IMG/VR virus record: IMGVR_UViG_3300021440_000021
Coordinates: 1-64,000 of that record
Length of the DNA: 64,000 bases
Strand: one strand, 5' to 3'
From: a virus
Shown here: in pieces, positions 9,401 to 17,389 of the stretch
How the letters are laid out: each line of letters begins with the position of its first letter
Position numbering within the stretch: position 1 is the stretch's first letter
Notes under the pieces: model-generated
Seen by the model: the letters and a program-made list of their open reading frames with translations, nothing else
Database searches by the model: none
What the model was told of the DNA's origin: nothing
Made by a program: the position numbers and the translations under genes

Positions 9401-9903
9401 GAAACATAGTCTTTTGTGGCATTAAGAAAACCGCCAAAACCTTCGCTGGAAGCCGCATTACCAATCTGATCATAAAGCTTATATGCCTCTCCATATTTAA
9501 CCTTATCTTCGTCTTTAGCCCCATATACGTCGATTGCTTCCTTAGCTGTATAGGCAGCATTAGAATTAAACCAACGCATATGGGTCATATAAGCATCATA
9601 AGCCTCTTCGTCTGTCTTCACATCCGTGCGTCCATATGTAGGATCGGGCTTATTTGAGTAGATAGAGTCAGCAGTTGTAGACATGAAGTCACGAATGATC
9701 TTCACTTTGTTAGGGTCAGCTAAAACTTGTTCTTTAGTAAGGTAGTCAGTGGGAGCAGCTTGTTTTTTAGCTTCCAGATCAGCCATAACGAGGTTAATAG
9801 GATTAACTAATTTAGTTCCAGCAGTTTGAGTGGGTGCTGGGGCATTTGGTCTTTCAACCCCCAATAGTTTAAACGGGTCAGTTAAAGTTTGCCCCAATCC
9901 CAT
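6481..9903 (-). CDS. Large internal virion protein (1,140 aa)
   Basis: Position at the end of the late operon, great length and Ala-rich helical composition fit the DNA-ejection or internal core proteins of podoviruses (T7 gp16 position). The N-terminal 300 residues contain small-residue-rich hydrophobic segments (FGIGKIFSSRAATAAS and ALNFASSAALSSV), which could insert into membranes. No transglycosylase motif is seen here; that activity is in a separate gene at 11.6-12.4 kb. ATG9903 with GGAG 7 nt upstream is preferred over TTG9909. The assignment rests mainly on context. Confidence 0.7.
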   Translation of the reverse strand: MGLGQTLTDPFKLLGVERPNAPAPTQTAGTKLVNPINLVMADLEAKKQAAPTDYLTKEQVLADPNKVKIIRDFMSTTADSIYSNKPDPTYGRTDVKTDEEAYDAYMTHMRWFNSNAAYTAKEAIDVYGAKDEDKVKYGEAYKLYDQIGNAASSEGFGGFLNATKDYVSGLVSDPTTYIGFGIGKIFSSRAATAASKEGIKLLAEQAVKNVTGELAAKGASKAAIKTANAEVVKAAAKVSAKKALALNFASSAALSSVQDVLYQNTMMEAGAQHDFSYAENIVGTLLGGGLASIPSSIHFKPIKGATGLEGAGEKINIARKARASSAGKKVAKDIQRQLIQNQVDWIKMANDGEELAKNPELRQAVFNWFTNKNDPNSFITMLQKNGADIRAEDANSFSESLVRFAEGMDDEARKEIDTAFEPFGVTFSQVTEVFAHVARQSGQNFKGLSDASKFMDAFQNVTISNKQASKGLIDGLGGNIEKEAVDKETLKYWQTVWKRALISTPATSITNIKGWGVMQAIKVPSQALQMASLYGLGKAKRMFNMEGGDLSIGQANALWKNMKYMTRIAVDPFTTVKGFSDLVDNAPKNIQRDIHHHFFQGVEMNKSPKDFGVNPERVGIRATEHYLKRAQQISFVHAQDVMTKAISGLSELDKQTRLHLGMGIDEVVNKNMVHEITDDMWDHATKMLQQDTFSETFGKMGGWRKNLGITQLAKQSQELSHNAAVGFIWPFGQFVNSMLAFTWRHSPFGLVESVSKIMAGERGLDIGEKLSRAIIGSTALGLTTIREAKKQEEGLQWYEERDADGSVQRVDNMFPLGLYNIMGRMLAAKFKGEPLDKQVWLDLGRQLAVPSALKDAGSFEFVKALGQYMQTEEDTDGSVATDLIGKVVESLGGIASGLTRPFDPLNDLAGAYLDAKGVVNTAAIDKRQAQGLDAVIEQASRYTNNFFSLILGQPDANGKRMFGEPKRSATQYGDIKSGNPVMASLGTPYEQTRTSINTLLGMVDKPPFRMDSFTSDPEYDDFVNRAIFPILDRKAKAMLADPMFINGSKTQKAKMVDKMLSYARTEVQTSLNSGLIGDEADRLAYQRNKLSVLSPNDIIEAKKSLGINHPVEDMSLYEIQQIQEWVKLNEKLMKGRFENN

Positions 9904-9905
9904 TA

Positions 9906-11096
9906 TCAATCTCCATTAATCATTTTATCTCTAGCAGCAATACTAACTTGTCTAAGTTCTTCATTAGAGGTTGTGTATTCTTGCCCGTTATAGGTGTATG
10001 TGGAAGTACCATCCCCATTATCTTTCATATCACTAAAACCAACTTGTTCCAAGATTGACTTTACAGCCAGATCAAGTGGTTCAGTGGATGTAGGGGCATT
10101 ACCCGCAGCAGGCTCAGGAGGGGCTGCTACAGGGCCTGTAGGTGTTTCGGGTGGGGGAGCACCAGTCGAAGCATCATTGCCCTCTGTAGGCTCTCCTACG
10201 CTCTCTACGGACATACTAGATGGGTCAATGTTTAACCCCTTCGCCAAAGCAATGATGTATTTACTGTTTTCACCATACTTCTGAACCAAAACTTGGAAAG
10301 CTCTAACCTTGGCTTCTTGCTCTTGTTCAGGTGTGAGTGTAGAAACACCAGCTTCATTTTTGGTGGGGGTCATCAATTTTCTCTGCGCGTCCAACTCTTC
10401 ATTAAATTGCTTAGTGATCTGATCCAACTCAGAAGGTGTCGGAGGATCATCAGGAGCAACACTCTTAAGATAGTCAATATTAGGTGTTACAGAGCCACGA
10501 CCATAAGGATGATTAGGAACAACCTGATCCCCGTATTGAATAGCTTGTTCTGCTGTAAGGCCCGGAGCAACTTCTGTCGTAGCTAATTTAGCTCTGGCCT
10601 TGTCCATTTGGTTATAACCAAACATATTGGCCCAGATAGTGCCAGACGGGTTGTCCTTAAGCCCCTGCGGATCATTTTGAGCAGCAGTGACAATAGGAGA
10701 ATAGAGACGAGAGAAGAACGTAGCAAAATCTTCATCAGGGGCAGAAAAATCTTTACTGAGGTTATACGCGCTACGATAGAAATTTTCATCCATTGGGACG
10801 TTTACATCAGTAGAAAGCTTAACCACCTGATTATAGAAATCACCTAACCCAGCAGGGTCTTGATCAGCCTGTTGCATAATGATGTCTCTAGGAACACCAA
10901 GTTGTGCAAGCTTATTAGCCCATGTCACACTTTCGTTGACAGCAGCATCTACACGTCTTTTATTTTGAAGGCCTGTAGTTCTGGCCATTTCCACTTGTTT
11001 GTTGAAATAGTCTCTAGCTTCTTCGTCTCTAACATCAATTCTGTCATTCAGTGCATTAAAGAAACCTGTCGCAAAATTTGCAAACTCATTAGCCAT
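9906..11096 (-). CDS. Putative internal virion/structural protein (396 aa)
   Basis: A soluble helical N-terminal region (MANEFANFATGFFNAL) is followed by a Pro/Thr/Ala-rich low-complexity linker (about residues 295-340, many PPE and GPVAAPP units) and a small C-terminal module (YTYNGQEYTT). It overlaps the next upstream gene at ATGG and abuts the 1,140-aa protein. Late-operon context suggests a virion component; no enzyme motif was seen. Confidence 0.6.
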   Translation of the reverse strand: MANEFANFATGFFNALNDRIDVRDEEARDYFNKQVEMARTTGLQNKRRVDAAVNESVTWANKLAQLGVPRDIIMQQADQDPAGLGDFYNQVVKLSTDVNVPMDENFYRSAYNLSKDFSAPDEDFATFFSRLYSPIVTAAQNDPQGLKDNPSGTIWANMFGYNQMDKARAKLATTEVAPGLTAEQAIQYGDQVVPNHPYGRGSVTPNIDYLKSVAPDDPPTPSELDQITKQFNEELDAQRKLMTPTKNEAGVSTLTPEQEQEAKVRAFQVLVQKYGENSKYIIALAKGLNIDPSSMSVESVGEPTEGNDASTGAPPPETPTGPVAAPPEPAAGNAPTSTEPLDLAVKSILEQVGFSDMKDNGDGTSTYTYNGQEYTTSNEELRQVSIAARDKMINGD

Positions 11097-11626
11097 TACC
11101 CTCTCCTTTTAATTAATGGAGAAGGGGTGGGGGCTTCGGCTGCATCTTCTTGGGGAGTTTCTTGACCTTGATCAGCCATCTCTTGTTTAGCTTCCTGAAT
11201 GTCAAGTTTCTTTTTGTCAACAGGTGTAGACAGAGATTTCTTAATCAAGAATTTGATACGCTCTTTATCTCTCTTGGCAGCTTTTTCTTCTGCTGTAGGA
11301 CCATCATCTTCTCTAATATCAATGCCAAGAGCTTCTGCCAATGCTTTAATGTGTTCGTGTAGAACAGGGGAGATAAGCATTTTCACATCAACTGTGTGAA
11401 AGCCGTTCATGACACCGGCAGAAGTGAGGCTGTCAACGAGAAGGGATAGTGGAAATCCGTGTGATAGTGTGAACATCATATCATCCACAACATCAGGATT
11501 GTCCATCTTCTTGAAGTAGAACGCCAGAGCCTCTTCAGGTGTGTTGTATAGCGGGGGTTGTTGCCAAGGATTTCCACCAACCTCTTGAGTGAGAGACATT
11601 CCCGGAATAGGTGCTCTTAGTGCCAT
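11096..11626 (-). CDS. Hypothetical virion-associated protein (176 aa)
   Basis: Proteins starting MALRAPIPGMSLTxExGxxPWxxPP with an 'EEALAFYFKKM' helix recur in podovirus structural clusters. The C-terminal half is Lys/Glu/Ala-rich and probably disordered, ending in basic IKRRG. The function is unknown; a structural or assembly role is inferred from position. Confidence 0.6.
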   Translation of the reverse strand: MALRAPIPGMSLTQEVGGNPWQQPPLYNTPEEALAFYFKKMDNPDVVDDMMFTLSHGFPLSLLVDSLTSAGVMNGFHTVDVKMLISPVLHEHIKALAEALGIDIREDDGPTAEEKAAKRDKERIKFLIKKSLSTPVDKKKLDIQEAKQEMADQGQETPQEDAAEAPTPSPLIKRRG

Positions 11627-11629
11627 TAA

Positions 11630-12385
11630 TTACCTCACAGACGATGAATACATGTTATAATTTCTTTGGAAGCTTCTGATATATTCAGGCCCTGTGGTAT
11701 AACCATCAGAAGTCCCACCAGCCCTTGAAACAGGAACCCCACTAAACCAAACAGAAACAGCATCGTCTACCGTTCCATATTTAGCCGCAGCTTTTTTCAT
11801 ACGATCTAAGAAAATAGCATCTTGGATTTCAGGGGAGCTTAAAAACTCTTCTTCAGATACTTCTCGTCCTAAAGCAGCCTTACTCCACGAAGGAAGATTG
11901 CCCGGCATAATTTGATATGCACCTAAAGCACTCTCACCTTTGTATTGACCACTTGTGACGACAGGGCCACGGGCAGAATAATCACCACCAGAGCTTTCAA
12001 TATCTTTAATGGCCTGAGCAACATTCTCCCAATCCCCTTTGAAATTAACTGGTGTAATAGGTTTATCAGGAGCAAACGAAGAAGGTCTATCTCCTCGTCT
12101 AGCAATCAGCGGAGCAGCTTGTTCTTCTGTTGTAGTAGGTTTGCTCTCAGGGATAATAGGCTCAGAATAAACAGGCTCTGCATCTTTATATTTAGCTCTG
12201 ATTTCTTGAGCAGCTTGTTTAATCTGTCTTACCCATTCCACTGTTCTTTTAGGAGCATCTGATTTGATCAAGGCAGAAGGAGCAGCCCTTTGAGGGATGA
12301 AACCATTACTTACAGGTTTTTCTTTTTTAACAGGCTCTGTAAATAATTGCTCTCTAAGTTGGTCTAATGCGTCTTTATAGTCCAT
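11630..12385 (-). CDS. Virion lytic transglycosylase (SLT-like)
   Basis: After about 115 disordered, Pro/Lys-rich residues comes a soluble lytic transglycosylase-like domain: IESSGGDY with the catalytic Glu at about residue 130, then SALGAYQIM (153-160), and a C-terminal GYTTGPEYIRSFQRNY. Such domains cut peptidoglycan during genome entry. In T7 this activity sits inside gp16; here it is a separate protein next to the internal virion genes. Start ATG12385 has AGGA 6 nt upstream; ATG12400, overlapping the previous stop, is the alternative. Confidence 0.8.
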   Translation of the reverse strand: MDYKDALDQLREQLFTEPVKKEKPVSNGFIPQRAAPSALIKSDAPKRTVEWVRQIKQAAQEIRAKYKDAEPVYSEPIIPESKPTTTEEQAAPLIARRGDRPSSFAPDKPITPVNFKGDWENVAQAIKDIESSGGDYSARGPVVTSGQYKGESALGAYQIMPGNLPSWSKAALGREVSEEEFLSSPEIQDAIFLDRMKKAAAKYGTVDDAVSVWFSGVPVSRAGGTSDGYTTGPEYIRSFQRNYNMYSSSVR

Positions 12386-12396
12386 CTTAGTTCCTA

Positions 12397-13935
12397 TCAT
12401 TGATCAAAAATGCCGTCGAAAACTCGACCTGCAAAACCACTAACAGCCTGCCAAGCAGAGGCACTAGCACTATCTTTAGCCGCAATCTTTCCAACAACAA
12501 GTTCATGATTTCTCTGTTGAGCATTCTCACCTGCTTGGAAAGCAAACGTATAAGCGTCTTGCTCTCTAAGCATTAAGTTGTTATATGCTGCTGTAGTAAA
12601 ACCTGTAGCTGCTTGAGCATTTTGTCTGTTAGCTTCATTAATAGCTTCATTATTAGCTGTAGTAATTGCTCGTCTCCATGTAGCATTAGACTGATCAATA
12701 AGCAATCTATTAGCAGCATTGAATTGAGCACGAGCATCATTCATTTGCCTGTTAAACTGTCTGGTGTCATTAATCTCACCAGCATTGAACTGTCTCATTG
12801 TATTTTTCTGAGCAGCATTAAACGTAGCAACTTGAGTTTTTAAATTAGCAAAGAACTGATCTGTCTGGTTTTTACTTGTAGCATTGAACTGCTTAGTGGC
12901 ATTTTCAGCAGCAGCATCAGTGAACAACCCATTAATAATGGCTTGGCTCTTAAACAAATCATTTTGTTGATCTGCATCAAGATTTTTCAAATCCATTGTC
13001 AAGAATGATTGAGCATTCTGAAGACGGGCTTGTTGTCTATTGTCAAGATTTTTCATCTCAAATTGGGCAAACGTGCTGGCGTCTTGAGCAGCAATGTTAA
13101 TTGCGCTCTCCATTGCAGCCTGCGTTACAGCAGAGCCAGCCATAGACGAAGCACCAAGACCTCTGGCAGCCATAACAGCATCAGCCATACGCATAGCACC
13201 AGCAGCCCAAGCGGGTTTATTTCCCCCTTCAAACTGCTGCATCAGCTTGTTAAGTTGACCTTGCACTGTTGCATCATCAGAAGGTTGCCCTTGAGCAGCT
13301 TCAACTAAGCTGTGATCCTGCACTGTCCCATGTGTCACACTCATGCCTGAGACAGCATCTTGAATACCGGGGGTAACGTTTGCAGTCGTAACAGTATTGG
13401 CTGCTTTAGTAGTTGGAGCAGCCGCTGTAGCTGTAGTCCCTGTAGCAGCTACAATATTGGGACGATTTCCAACCTGACCACTATTCGGATTGATCAACTC
13501 ATTCTGACTAACATGTCCTTGTTGAACATTTACATTAGTGACATAGTCTGTGGGGTTGTCCAACATATTATTTGTTGTCTGCATCCCCGTAGAGTTCATG
13601 TTAGGTGCAGCGTAGTTAGTTACAACCTTACCTTCATCATTAGTAATCTGTGCACCAACTGCGGGAGCAGAAGCAGATTGTCTCAATTCTTCAGGGGTTA
13701 GACCACTTGTTGGTTTTATACCAGATTGAACATCTCCGCCTTCAGCAAAGCCTCGCTTCTCTTGCGAAGAAGCCACCATCATCTTTGCCTTATCTTCATA
13801 AGAAGCAAACTTCTGACTGTGAGCTGGGTCAGAACGAAGGAAGTTGGAAAACTGATCCATAGGACCATTAAATCCCATCTTCCTAGCTAAAATCTCAGTT
13901 TGCTGTTGGGTAAACCCACTAAACTGCTTTGTCAT
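12397..13935 (-). CDS. Internal virion protein with QFNA repeats (512 aa)
   Basis: The N-terminus has a DPAHSQKFASYEDKAK segment and a RGFAEGG motif shared with many podovirus virion proteins. The centre (about 85-210) is Thr/Ala/Asn-rich. Residues about 340-440 carry a repeating QFNA or TFNAAQ unit spaced about 11-13 residues apart, which would form a long amphipathic helix. It is probably a DNA-ejection or core protein; no catalytic motif was seen. Confidence 0.6.
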   Translation of the reverse strand: MTKQFSGFTQQQTEILARKMGFNGPMDQFSNFLRSDPAHSQKFASYEDKAKMMVASSQEKRGFAEGGDVQSGIKPTSGLTPEELRQSASAPAVGAQITNDEGKVVTNYAAPNMNSTGMQTTNNMLDNPTDYVTNVNVQQGHVSQNELINPNSGQVGNRPNIVAATGTTATAAAPTTKAANTVTTANVTPGIQDAVSGMSVTHGTVQDHSLVEAAQGQPSDDATVQGQLNKLMQQFEGGNKPAWAAGAMRMADAVMAARGLGASSMAGSAVTQAAMESAINIAAQDASTFAQFEMKNLDNRQQARLQNAQSFLTMDLKNLDADQQNDLFKSQAIINGLFTDAAAENATKQFNATSKNQTDQFFANLKTQVATFNAAQKNTMRQFNAGEINDTRQFNRQMNDARAQFNAANRLLIDQSNATWRRAITTANNEAINEANRQNAQAATGFTTAAYNNLMLREQDAYTFAFQAGENAQQRNHELVVGKIAAKDSASASAWQAVSGFAGRVFDGIFDQ

Positions 13936-13937
13936 GT

Positions 13938-14141
13938 TTACCCCTTCTTACACACTTCTAGCATAGCGACATCTAATGAATTAAGCCATTCCAAGAACAT
14001 TCTTGAGGCCCCTGTTGGATCAGGCATTTGTAATCTGTATTCTTGAAACACACTACAACTTGCCCCAATCATCACTCCTGCGGCGCAGGCGGTCAACAAG
14101 ATCGCTATCAGAAAGCCCGTTAACATTTCTTTTTTCTTCAT
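13938..14141 (-). CDS. Outer-membrane spanin lipoprotein (Rz1-like)
   Basis: The N-terminus MKKKEMLTGFLIAILLTAC is a lipoprotein signal with lipobox LTAC. The gene overlaps the i-spanin gene by 89 nt in another frame, the usual Rz/Rz1 layout. The mature part is about 50 residues. ATG14141 is preferred over GTG14153. It should pair with the i-spanin to fuse inner and outer membranes at lysis. Confidence 0.7.
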   Translation of the reverse strand: MKKKEMLTGFLIAILLTACAAGVMIGASCSVFQEYRLQMPDPTGASRMFLEWLNSLDVAMLEVCKKG

Positions 14142-14322
14142 GAACAGCTTCACGAGCTTTCTCCACTTTTTTAACGTCCTTTCGTAGAGCCTCTGTAGAG
14201 GCCTCTACAGCGCCTTCTCGTTTTTTGGCCCTACCATACATAAAAAGAGCAATCAGCCCTGCTAGGGCCATCCCAAGCCCTCCTAGGAGGTTTTTAATTA
14301 GAGATGGTAGGAAGTCCCACAT
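14053..14322 (-). CDS. Inner-membrane spanin (Rz-like)
   Basis: An 89-residue protein with one N-terminal transmembrane helix (LGGLGMALAGLIALFMYG), then a charged coiled-coil (AVEASTEALRKDVKKVEKA) and the C-terminal RLRRRSDDWGKL ending typical of phage i-spanins. It directly follows the holin (ATG/stop overlap) and contains the start of the o-spanin gene. Confidence 0.8.
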   Translation of the reverse strand: MWDFLPSLIKNLLGGLGMALAGLIALFMYGRAKKREGAVEASTEALRKDVKKVEKAREAVHEEKRNVNGLSDSDLVDRLRRRSDDWGKL

Positions 14323-14531
14323 TATGCTCTGTTCCTAGTCATATAACCAGCCGCAACCATAATAGCACCTTCAAGCCAAAACTGAAGATCGCCCATATAT
14401 TGTTCCATAGGGTTATCTGGCCAATAGATACTTAAAGTGGTTTTAACTACACCAATAATACCACCAGCAATGATAACAGCCCACAATTTTCTGGTAGGGG
14501 CCTTGGTAGGTTGATTTACGAGATTAGCCAT
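14322..14531 (-). CDS. Putative holin
   Basis: A 69-residue protein with two hydrophobic segments (LWAVIIAGGIIGVVKTTL and FWLEGAIMVAAGYM) and a short basic tail. It lies between endolysin and spanins. GGAGGG precedes the ATG. The size, topology and neighbours fit a small holin that times lysis by opening the inner membrane. Confidence 0.7.
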   Translation of the reverse strand: MANLVNQPTKAPTRKLWAVIIAGGIIGVVKTTLSIYWPDNPMEQYMGDLQFWLEGAIMVAAGYMTRNRA

Positions 14532-14558
14532 TTGAGGCCCTCCAAAAATTTATTTTTC

Positions 14559-14639
14559 TTTACCCCTTGACAAGAGGTAAAATTTGATTATATATACTTA
14601 GGGGTTAAAAAATCTTTAGCCCCGGTTAATATAATAACC
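14559..14639. promoter_or_regulatory. Palindrome plus hairpins between endolysin and holin
   Basis: A 23-nt imperfect palindrome (14559-14581, centre CTTGACAAG) contains a plus-strand TTGACA (14567-14572) with TATATA 16-18 nt downstream. A GGGG...CCCC hairpin (14601-14623) and GGTTA...TAACC hairpin (14624-14639) follow. On the minus strand TATATAAT could be a -10 for the lysis genes. It could therefore be an operator-controlled promoter, a processing site or an antisense promoter. Confidence 0.4.
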
Positions 14640-14643
14640 TATA

Positions 14644-15207
14644 TTATAATAATGCTTGTTCAAATGTCTTAGCATAGGATGCAATGGTCTGAGCTTTGTC
14701 TGTACCATTAACAATCCTACGAGCAGACACATAATCTGTTTTAGTAGGTGTTAGGTAATCACTAAGTTTTTTACGAGTGAACCAACCTTCAGTCATACCA
14801 AGAACAATGATCTTTGCAGCAGAAGCGGGGATTAAAGCTCTATCAGGGTAAGTGACAAAGTCTTCACCAAGCTTATCTTTAGCTTTCTTGTAATTGGCTT
14901 TACCTGTAATCTGGACAAACCCTCTACCACGATAGAGATAACCATCTCCATCTTTTGCAGGAGTGTTCCCAAGATTTAAAGCAAGCTGACCTGTATCGTA
15001 TTTATCAAAATACTTTACACCACCATATTCTGTAATGGGTTGCATAGTAGCTGCTGTCTCGTGATAAGCTGTAGCTAAGATGTAAGCTCTATGATTAAGA
15101 GGGAGATGAGACGTTGCATCAAGCAGTGTTCTCACTCCCTCTTTTTGTTTTTCAGACATGTGTGGGAAAAGAGGTGATAGTTTGGAAATGACTTTATCAT
15201 AATCCAT
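14644..15207 (-). CDS. Endolysin, GH19 (chitinase/lysozyme-like)
   Basis: A 187-residue glycoside hydrolase family 19-type endolysin with AYHETA (catalytic E50), a second acid near E60 (ITEYGG), LGNT and YRGRGFVQITGKANY (residues about 92-106). It hydrolyses the peptidoglycan glycan strand at lysis. ATG15207 has AAAGGG 8 nt upstream; ATG15258 or 15267 would add an amphipathic N-terminus with no SD. Holin and spanins follow directly. Confidence 0.85.
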   Translation of the reverse strand: MDYDKVISKLSPLFPHMSEKQKEGVRTLLDATSHLPLNHRAYILATAYHETAATMQPITEYGGVKYFDKYDTGQLALNLGNTPAKDGDGYLYRGRGFVQITGKANYKKAKDKLGEDFVTYPDRALIPASAAKIIVLGMTEGWFTRKKLSDYLTPTKTDYVSARRIVNGTDKAQTIASYAKTFEQALL

Positions 15208-15251
15208 TTTAGCTGCCCTTTTAAACAAACTTAAAAGTATTTCTAAGAATG

Positions 15252-15617
15252 TCATTTCTTTAACCATTTCTTAAGAACATAAGAAAGCCAAGTGATCTTT
15301 TTCTCTTTGTCGTAGTAAGGCTCTTTAGACCATTTACGATGATTGCAATCAATCCACCCTTTTCCCTTAACCCACAACATCATGTGTGTATGTTCAGGCC
15401 CCGGAGCTGTGTGGGTAAGCCACAATTCTGCATCACCATTCTTAATCATATTGCTCATCTCTTTTTCAGAGCCAGCAATAATCCACAGAACTGTCAGAAC
15501 ATAATCTTCACAATCACCTTTAAGGGGGCCTTCAGAAGATTTTAAAATTGTCCATTTATCTGTATTTTCTCGTAAATACACATATCGTTTGTTAAAATCA
15601 GACAGCGTTAGCTTCAA
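15252..15617 (-). CDS. Transglutaminase-like cysteine peptidase, putative
   Basis: Contains GDCEDYVLTVLW, HTHMMLWVKGKGWIDCN: a Cys, His and Asp in the order found in bacterial transglutaminase-like cysteine proteinases. Located between fibre and endolysin, it may act on cell-wall peptides. TTG15617 has AAAAGG 9 nt upstream and avoids a long overlap with the fibre gene; ATG15668 is an alternative start. Confidence 0.6.
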   Translation of the reverse strand: MKLTLSDFNKRYVYLRENTDKWTILKSSEGPLKGDCEDYVLTVLWIIAGSEKEMSNMIKNGDAELWLTHTAPGPEHTHMMLWVKGKGWIDCNHRKWSKEPYYDKEKKITWLSYVLKKWLKK

Positions 15618-17388
15618 GTGTTTTGACCTTTTCAGAGAGTTCTTGTACAGCTTTAACCAACATACCAATCAGACCTAATGTATCAACCCCAAGTGTGCCA
15701 TCTTCAAAAGTGATGAGAGCTTCAGGTGCCACATCTCTAATATTTTGAGCAATCACACCAAATCTAGCCCCTTTAGGACGAAGACCTTCAGGGTTTTTCC
15801 ACTCGTAATTAACAGGATTGATATTTTTAATCAACCCTAATACATCACCCATCGGTGTAATATTGTTTTTAAGTGTTTGGTCCGAAATAGGTGCAAATCT
15901 AGCATCACCTTTTTCACGAGTGATTACAGTGGTTATGCTAGAAGAAGTAGTACCACCAGCATTAATTTGAGCAACTGTTCCACCATCAAGCTGCATGAAA
16001 ATTGCAGAGCTTGCTTGAGTGTTACCAGCATCAGCCGCGATAACAATATCAGCAGCTTGTGTCATATATTGGAAATTTGATCCACCCCTATGACCTATTG
16101 AAGCTGATAAAGAGCCACTGCTATTGAAGTTGATAGCATGGTTATTAACACCTCCAACAGAAGCATCTGTATCATTCAGCGTAATTGTTGGTGAAGTGTT
16201 TGCCAGAGTGTAGCTGGAATCTTGAATGTAATATCTAGCATCACCTTTTTCACGAGTAATGACGGATGTAGCGTTAGGAGAAGATGTTCCGGCAGGTTCT
16301 ACACGACCAGCAGTTGCTCCATCAATTTGAAGGGTAATTACAGAGCTTGCTGCGGCATTTGCAGCATCAGCAGCAATAGTGACATTACCTTGCGCTGCAT
16401 ACAAGTTTAATACAGAACCCCCACTAAATCCAACCAATCCTTGTTGAAAACCAGAAGCATTAAAGTCCACCCTAGCTACAGAAGACAAACCGACAGAAGC
16501 ATCACTATCGTTAATGGTGAAAACAGGGGCTGTATTTTCTAAAGAGTAGTTAGTAGTAAATAAGTTTGTAGCCCCAAGTCTGGCGTATCTTGCATCACCT
16601 TTTTCTTGTGTAACAACCGATGTTGTGTTGGGGAGAGACGTTCCAGCAGGTTCAATTCTTCCGGCCAGTGTTCCATCCACCTTAAACTGAACCCCAGAAG
16701 ATGCAGTAAGGTTGTTAGCATCAGAAGAGATGATAACATCACTTTTATTTGCCACAACAGACATATCTATTGCGCTGTTAAATCCTACAAGGCCATTCTG
16801 AGCACCAGTCGCATTAAACTCCACTCTAGAGCTAGAAGACCCACCAACTGAGGCATCCGTATCATCAATAAGTAAAGACGGAACTGCATTAGAGATAGTC
16901 TGGTTAGCTGTAAAAGTATTAGATGTGGCAAGCTTTGGATAGTTTGTAGCTGTTTCAAGAGCCATTGTCCCAAGACCAAGATTGGTTCTGGCAGCAGATG
17001 CTGTAGAAGCACCAGTGCCACCATCCGCAACAGCAAGATCAGTGATACCCGTGATTGTCCCACCAGTGATTGTCGCAGCACTTGTTGTCAGAGCAGCAAC
17101 TGTAGCTGTGCCATCTAGCCACAAGCCTTTCCAACTAAGCAGAGCAGAACCTAAATCGTAGGTATTATCTGCTTTGGGGAACATGCCAGAGCCACTGATT
17201 GTAACTTCTTGAGCAGGGCCAAGTTTAGTAATCGGAGGACCACTAGCTGCTGTGCCATCATGAGCATGGCCTGTAGACGAATGGAAAGCCGCTACAATTG
17301 CATCAAACTCAGAGTCTAATACACCAGCATCAGCTACGTTACCATTAGCAATATTATTTCCTACGTCTTGTCTGGTGTATCCAGTCAT
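15598..17388 (-). CDS. Tail fibre/spike with S74 intramolecular chaperone
   Basis: A 596-residue fibre. The C-terminal about 100 residues form a peptidase S74 chaperone domain: SDQTLKNNI (the Ser-Lys dyad region), NYEW, FGVIAQNIRDVAPEAL and a final coiled coil (LVKAVQELSEKVKTLEANA). Three shaft repeats of about 95 residues each end with VITREKGDARY or close variants. The N-terminus MTGYTRQDVGNNIANGN is a virion-attachment type. The chaperone would trimerise the shaft and then cut itself off. Confidence 0.85.
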   Translation of the reverse strand: MTGYTRQDVGNNIANGNVADAGVLDSEFDAIVAAFHSSTGHAHDGTAASGPPITKLGPAQEVTISGSGMFPKADNTYDLGSALLSWKGLWLDGTATVAALTTSAATITGGTITGITDLAVADGGTGASTASAARTNLGLGTMALETATNYPKLATSNTFTANQTISNAVPSLLIDDTDASVGGSSSSRVEFNATGAQNGLVGFNSAIDMSVVANKSDVIISSDANNLTASSGVQFKVDGTLAGRIEPAGTSLPNTTSVVTQEKGDARYARLGATNLFTTNYSLENTAPVFTINDSDASVGLSSVARVDFNASGFQQGLVGFSGGSVLNLYAAQGNVTIAADAANAAASSVITLQIDGATAGRVEPAGTSSPNATSVITREKGDARYYIQDSSYTLANTSPTITLNDTDASVGGVNNHAINFNSSGSLSASIGHRGGSNFQYMTQAADIVIAADAGNTQASSAIFMQLDGGTVAQINAGGTTSSSITTVITREKGDARFAPISDQTLKNNITPMGDVLGLIKNINPVNYEWKNPEGLRPKGARFGVIAQNIRDVAPEALITFEDGTLGVDTLGLIGMLVKAVQELSEKVKTLEANAV

Positions 17389-17389
17389 T

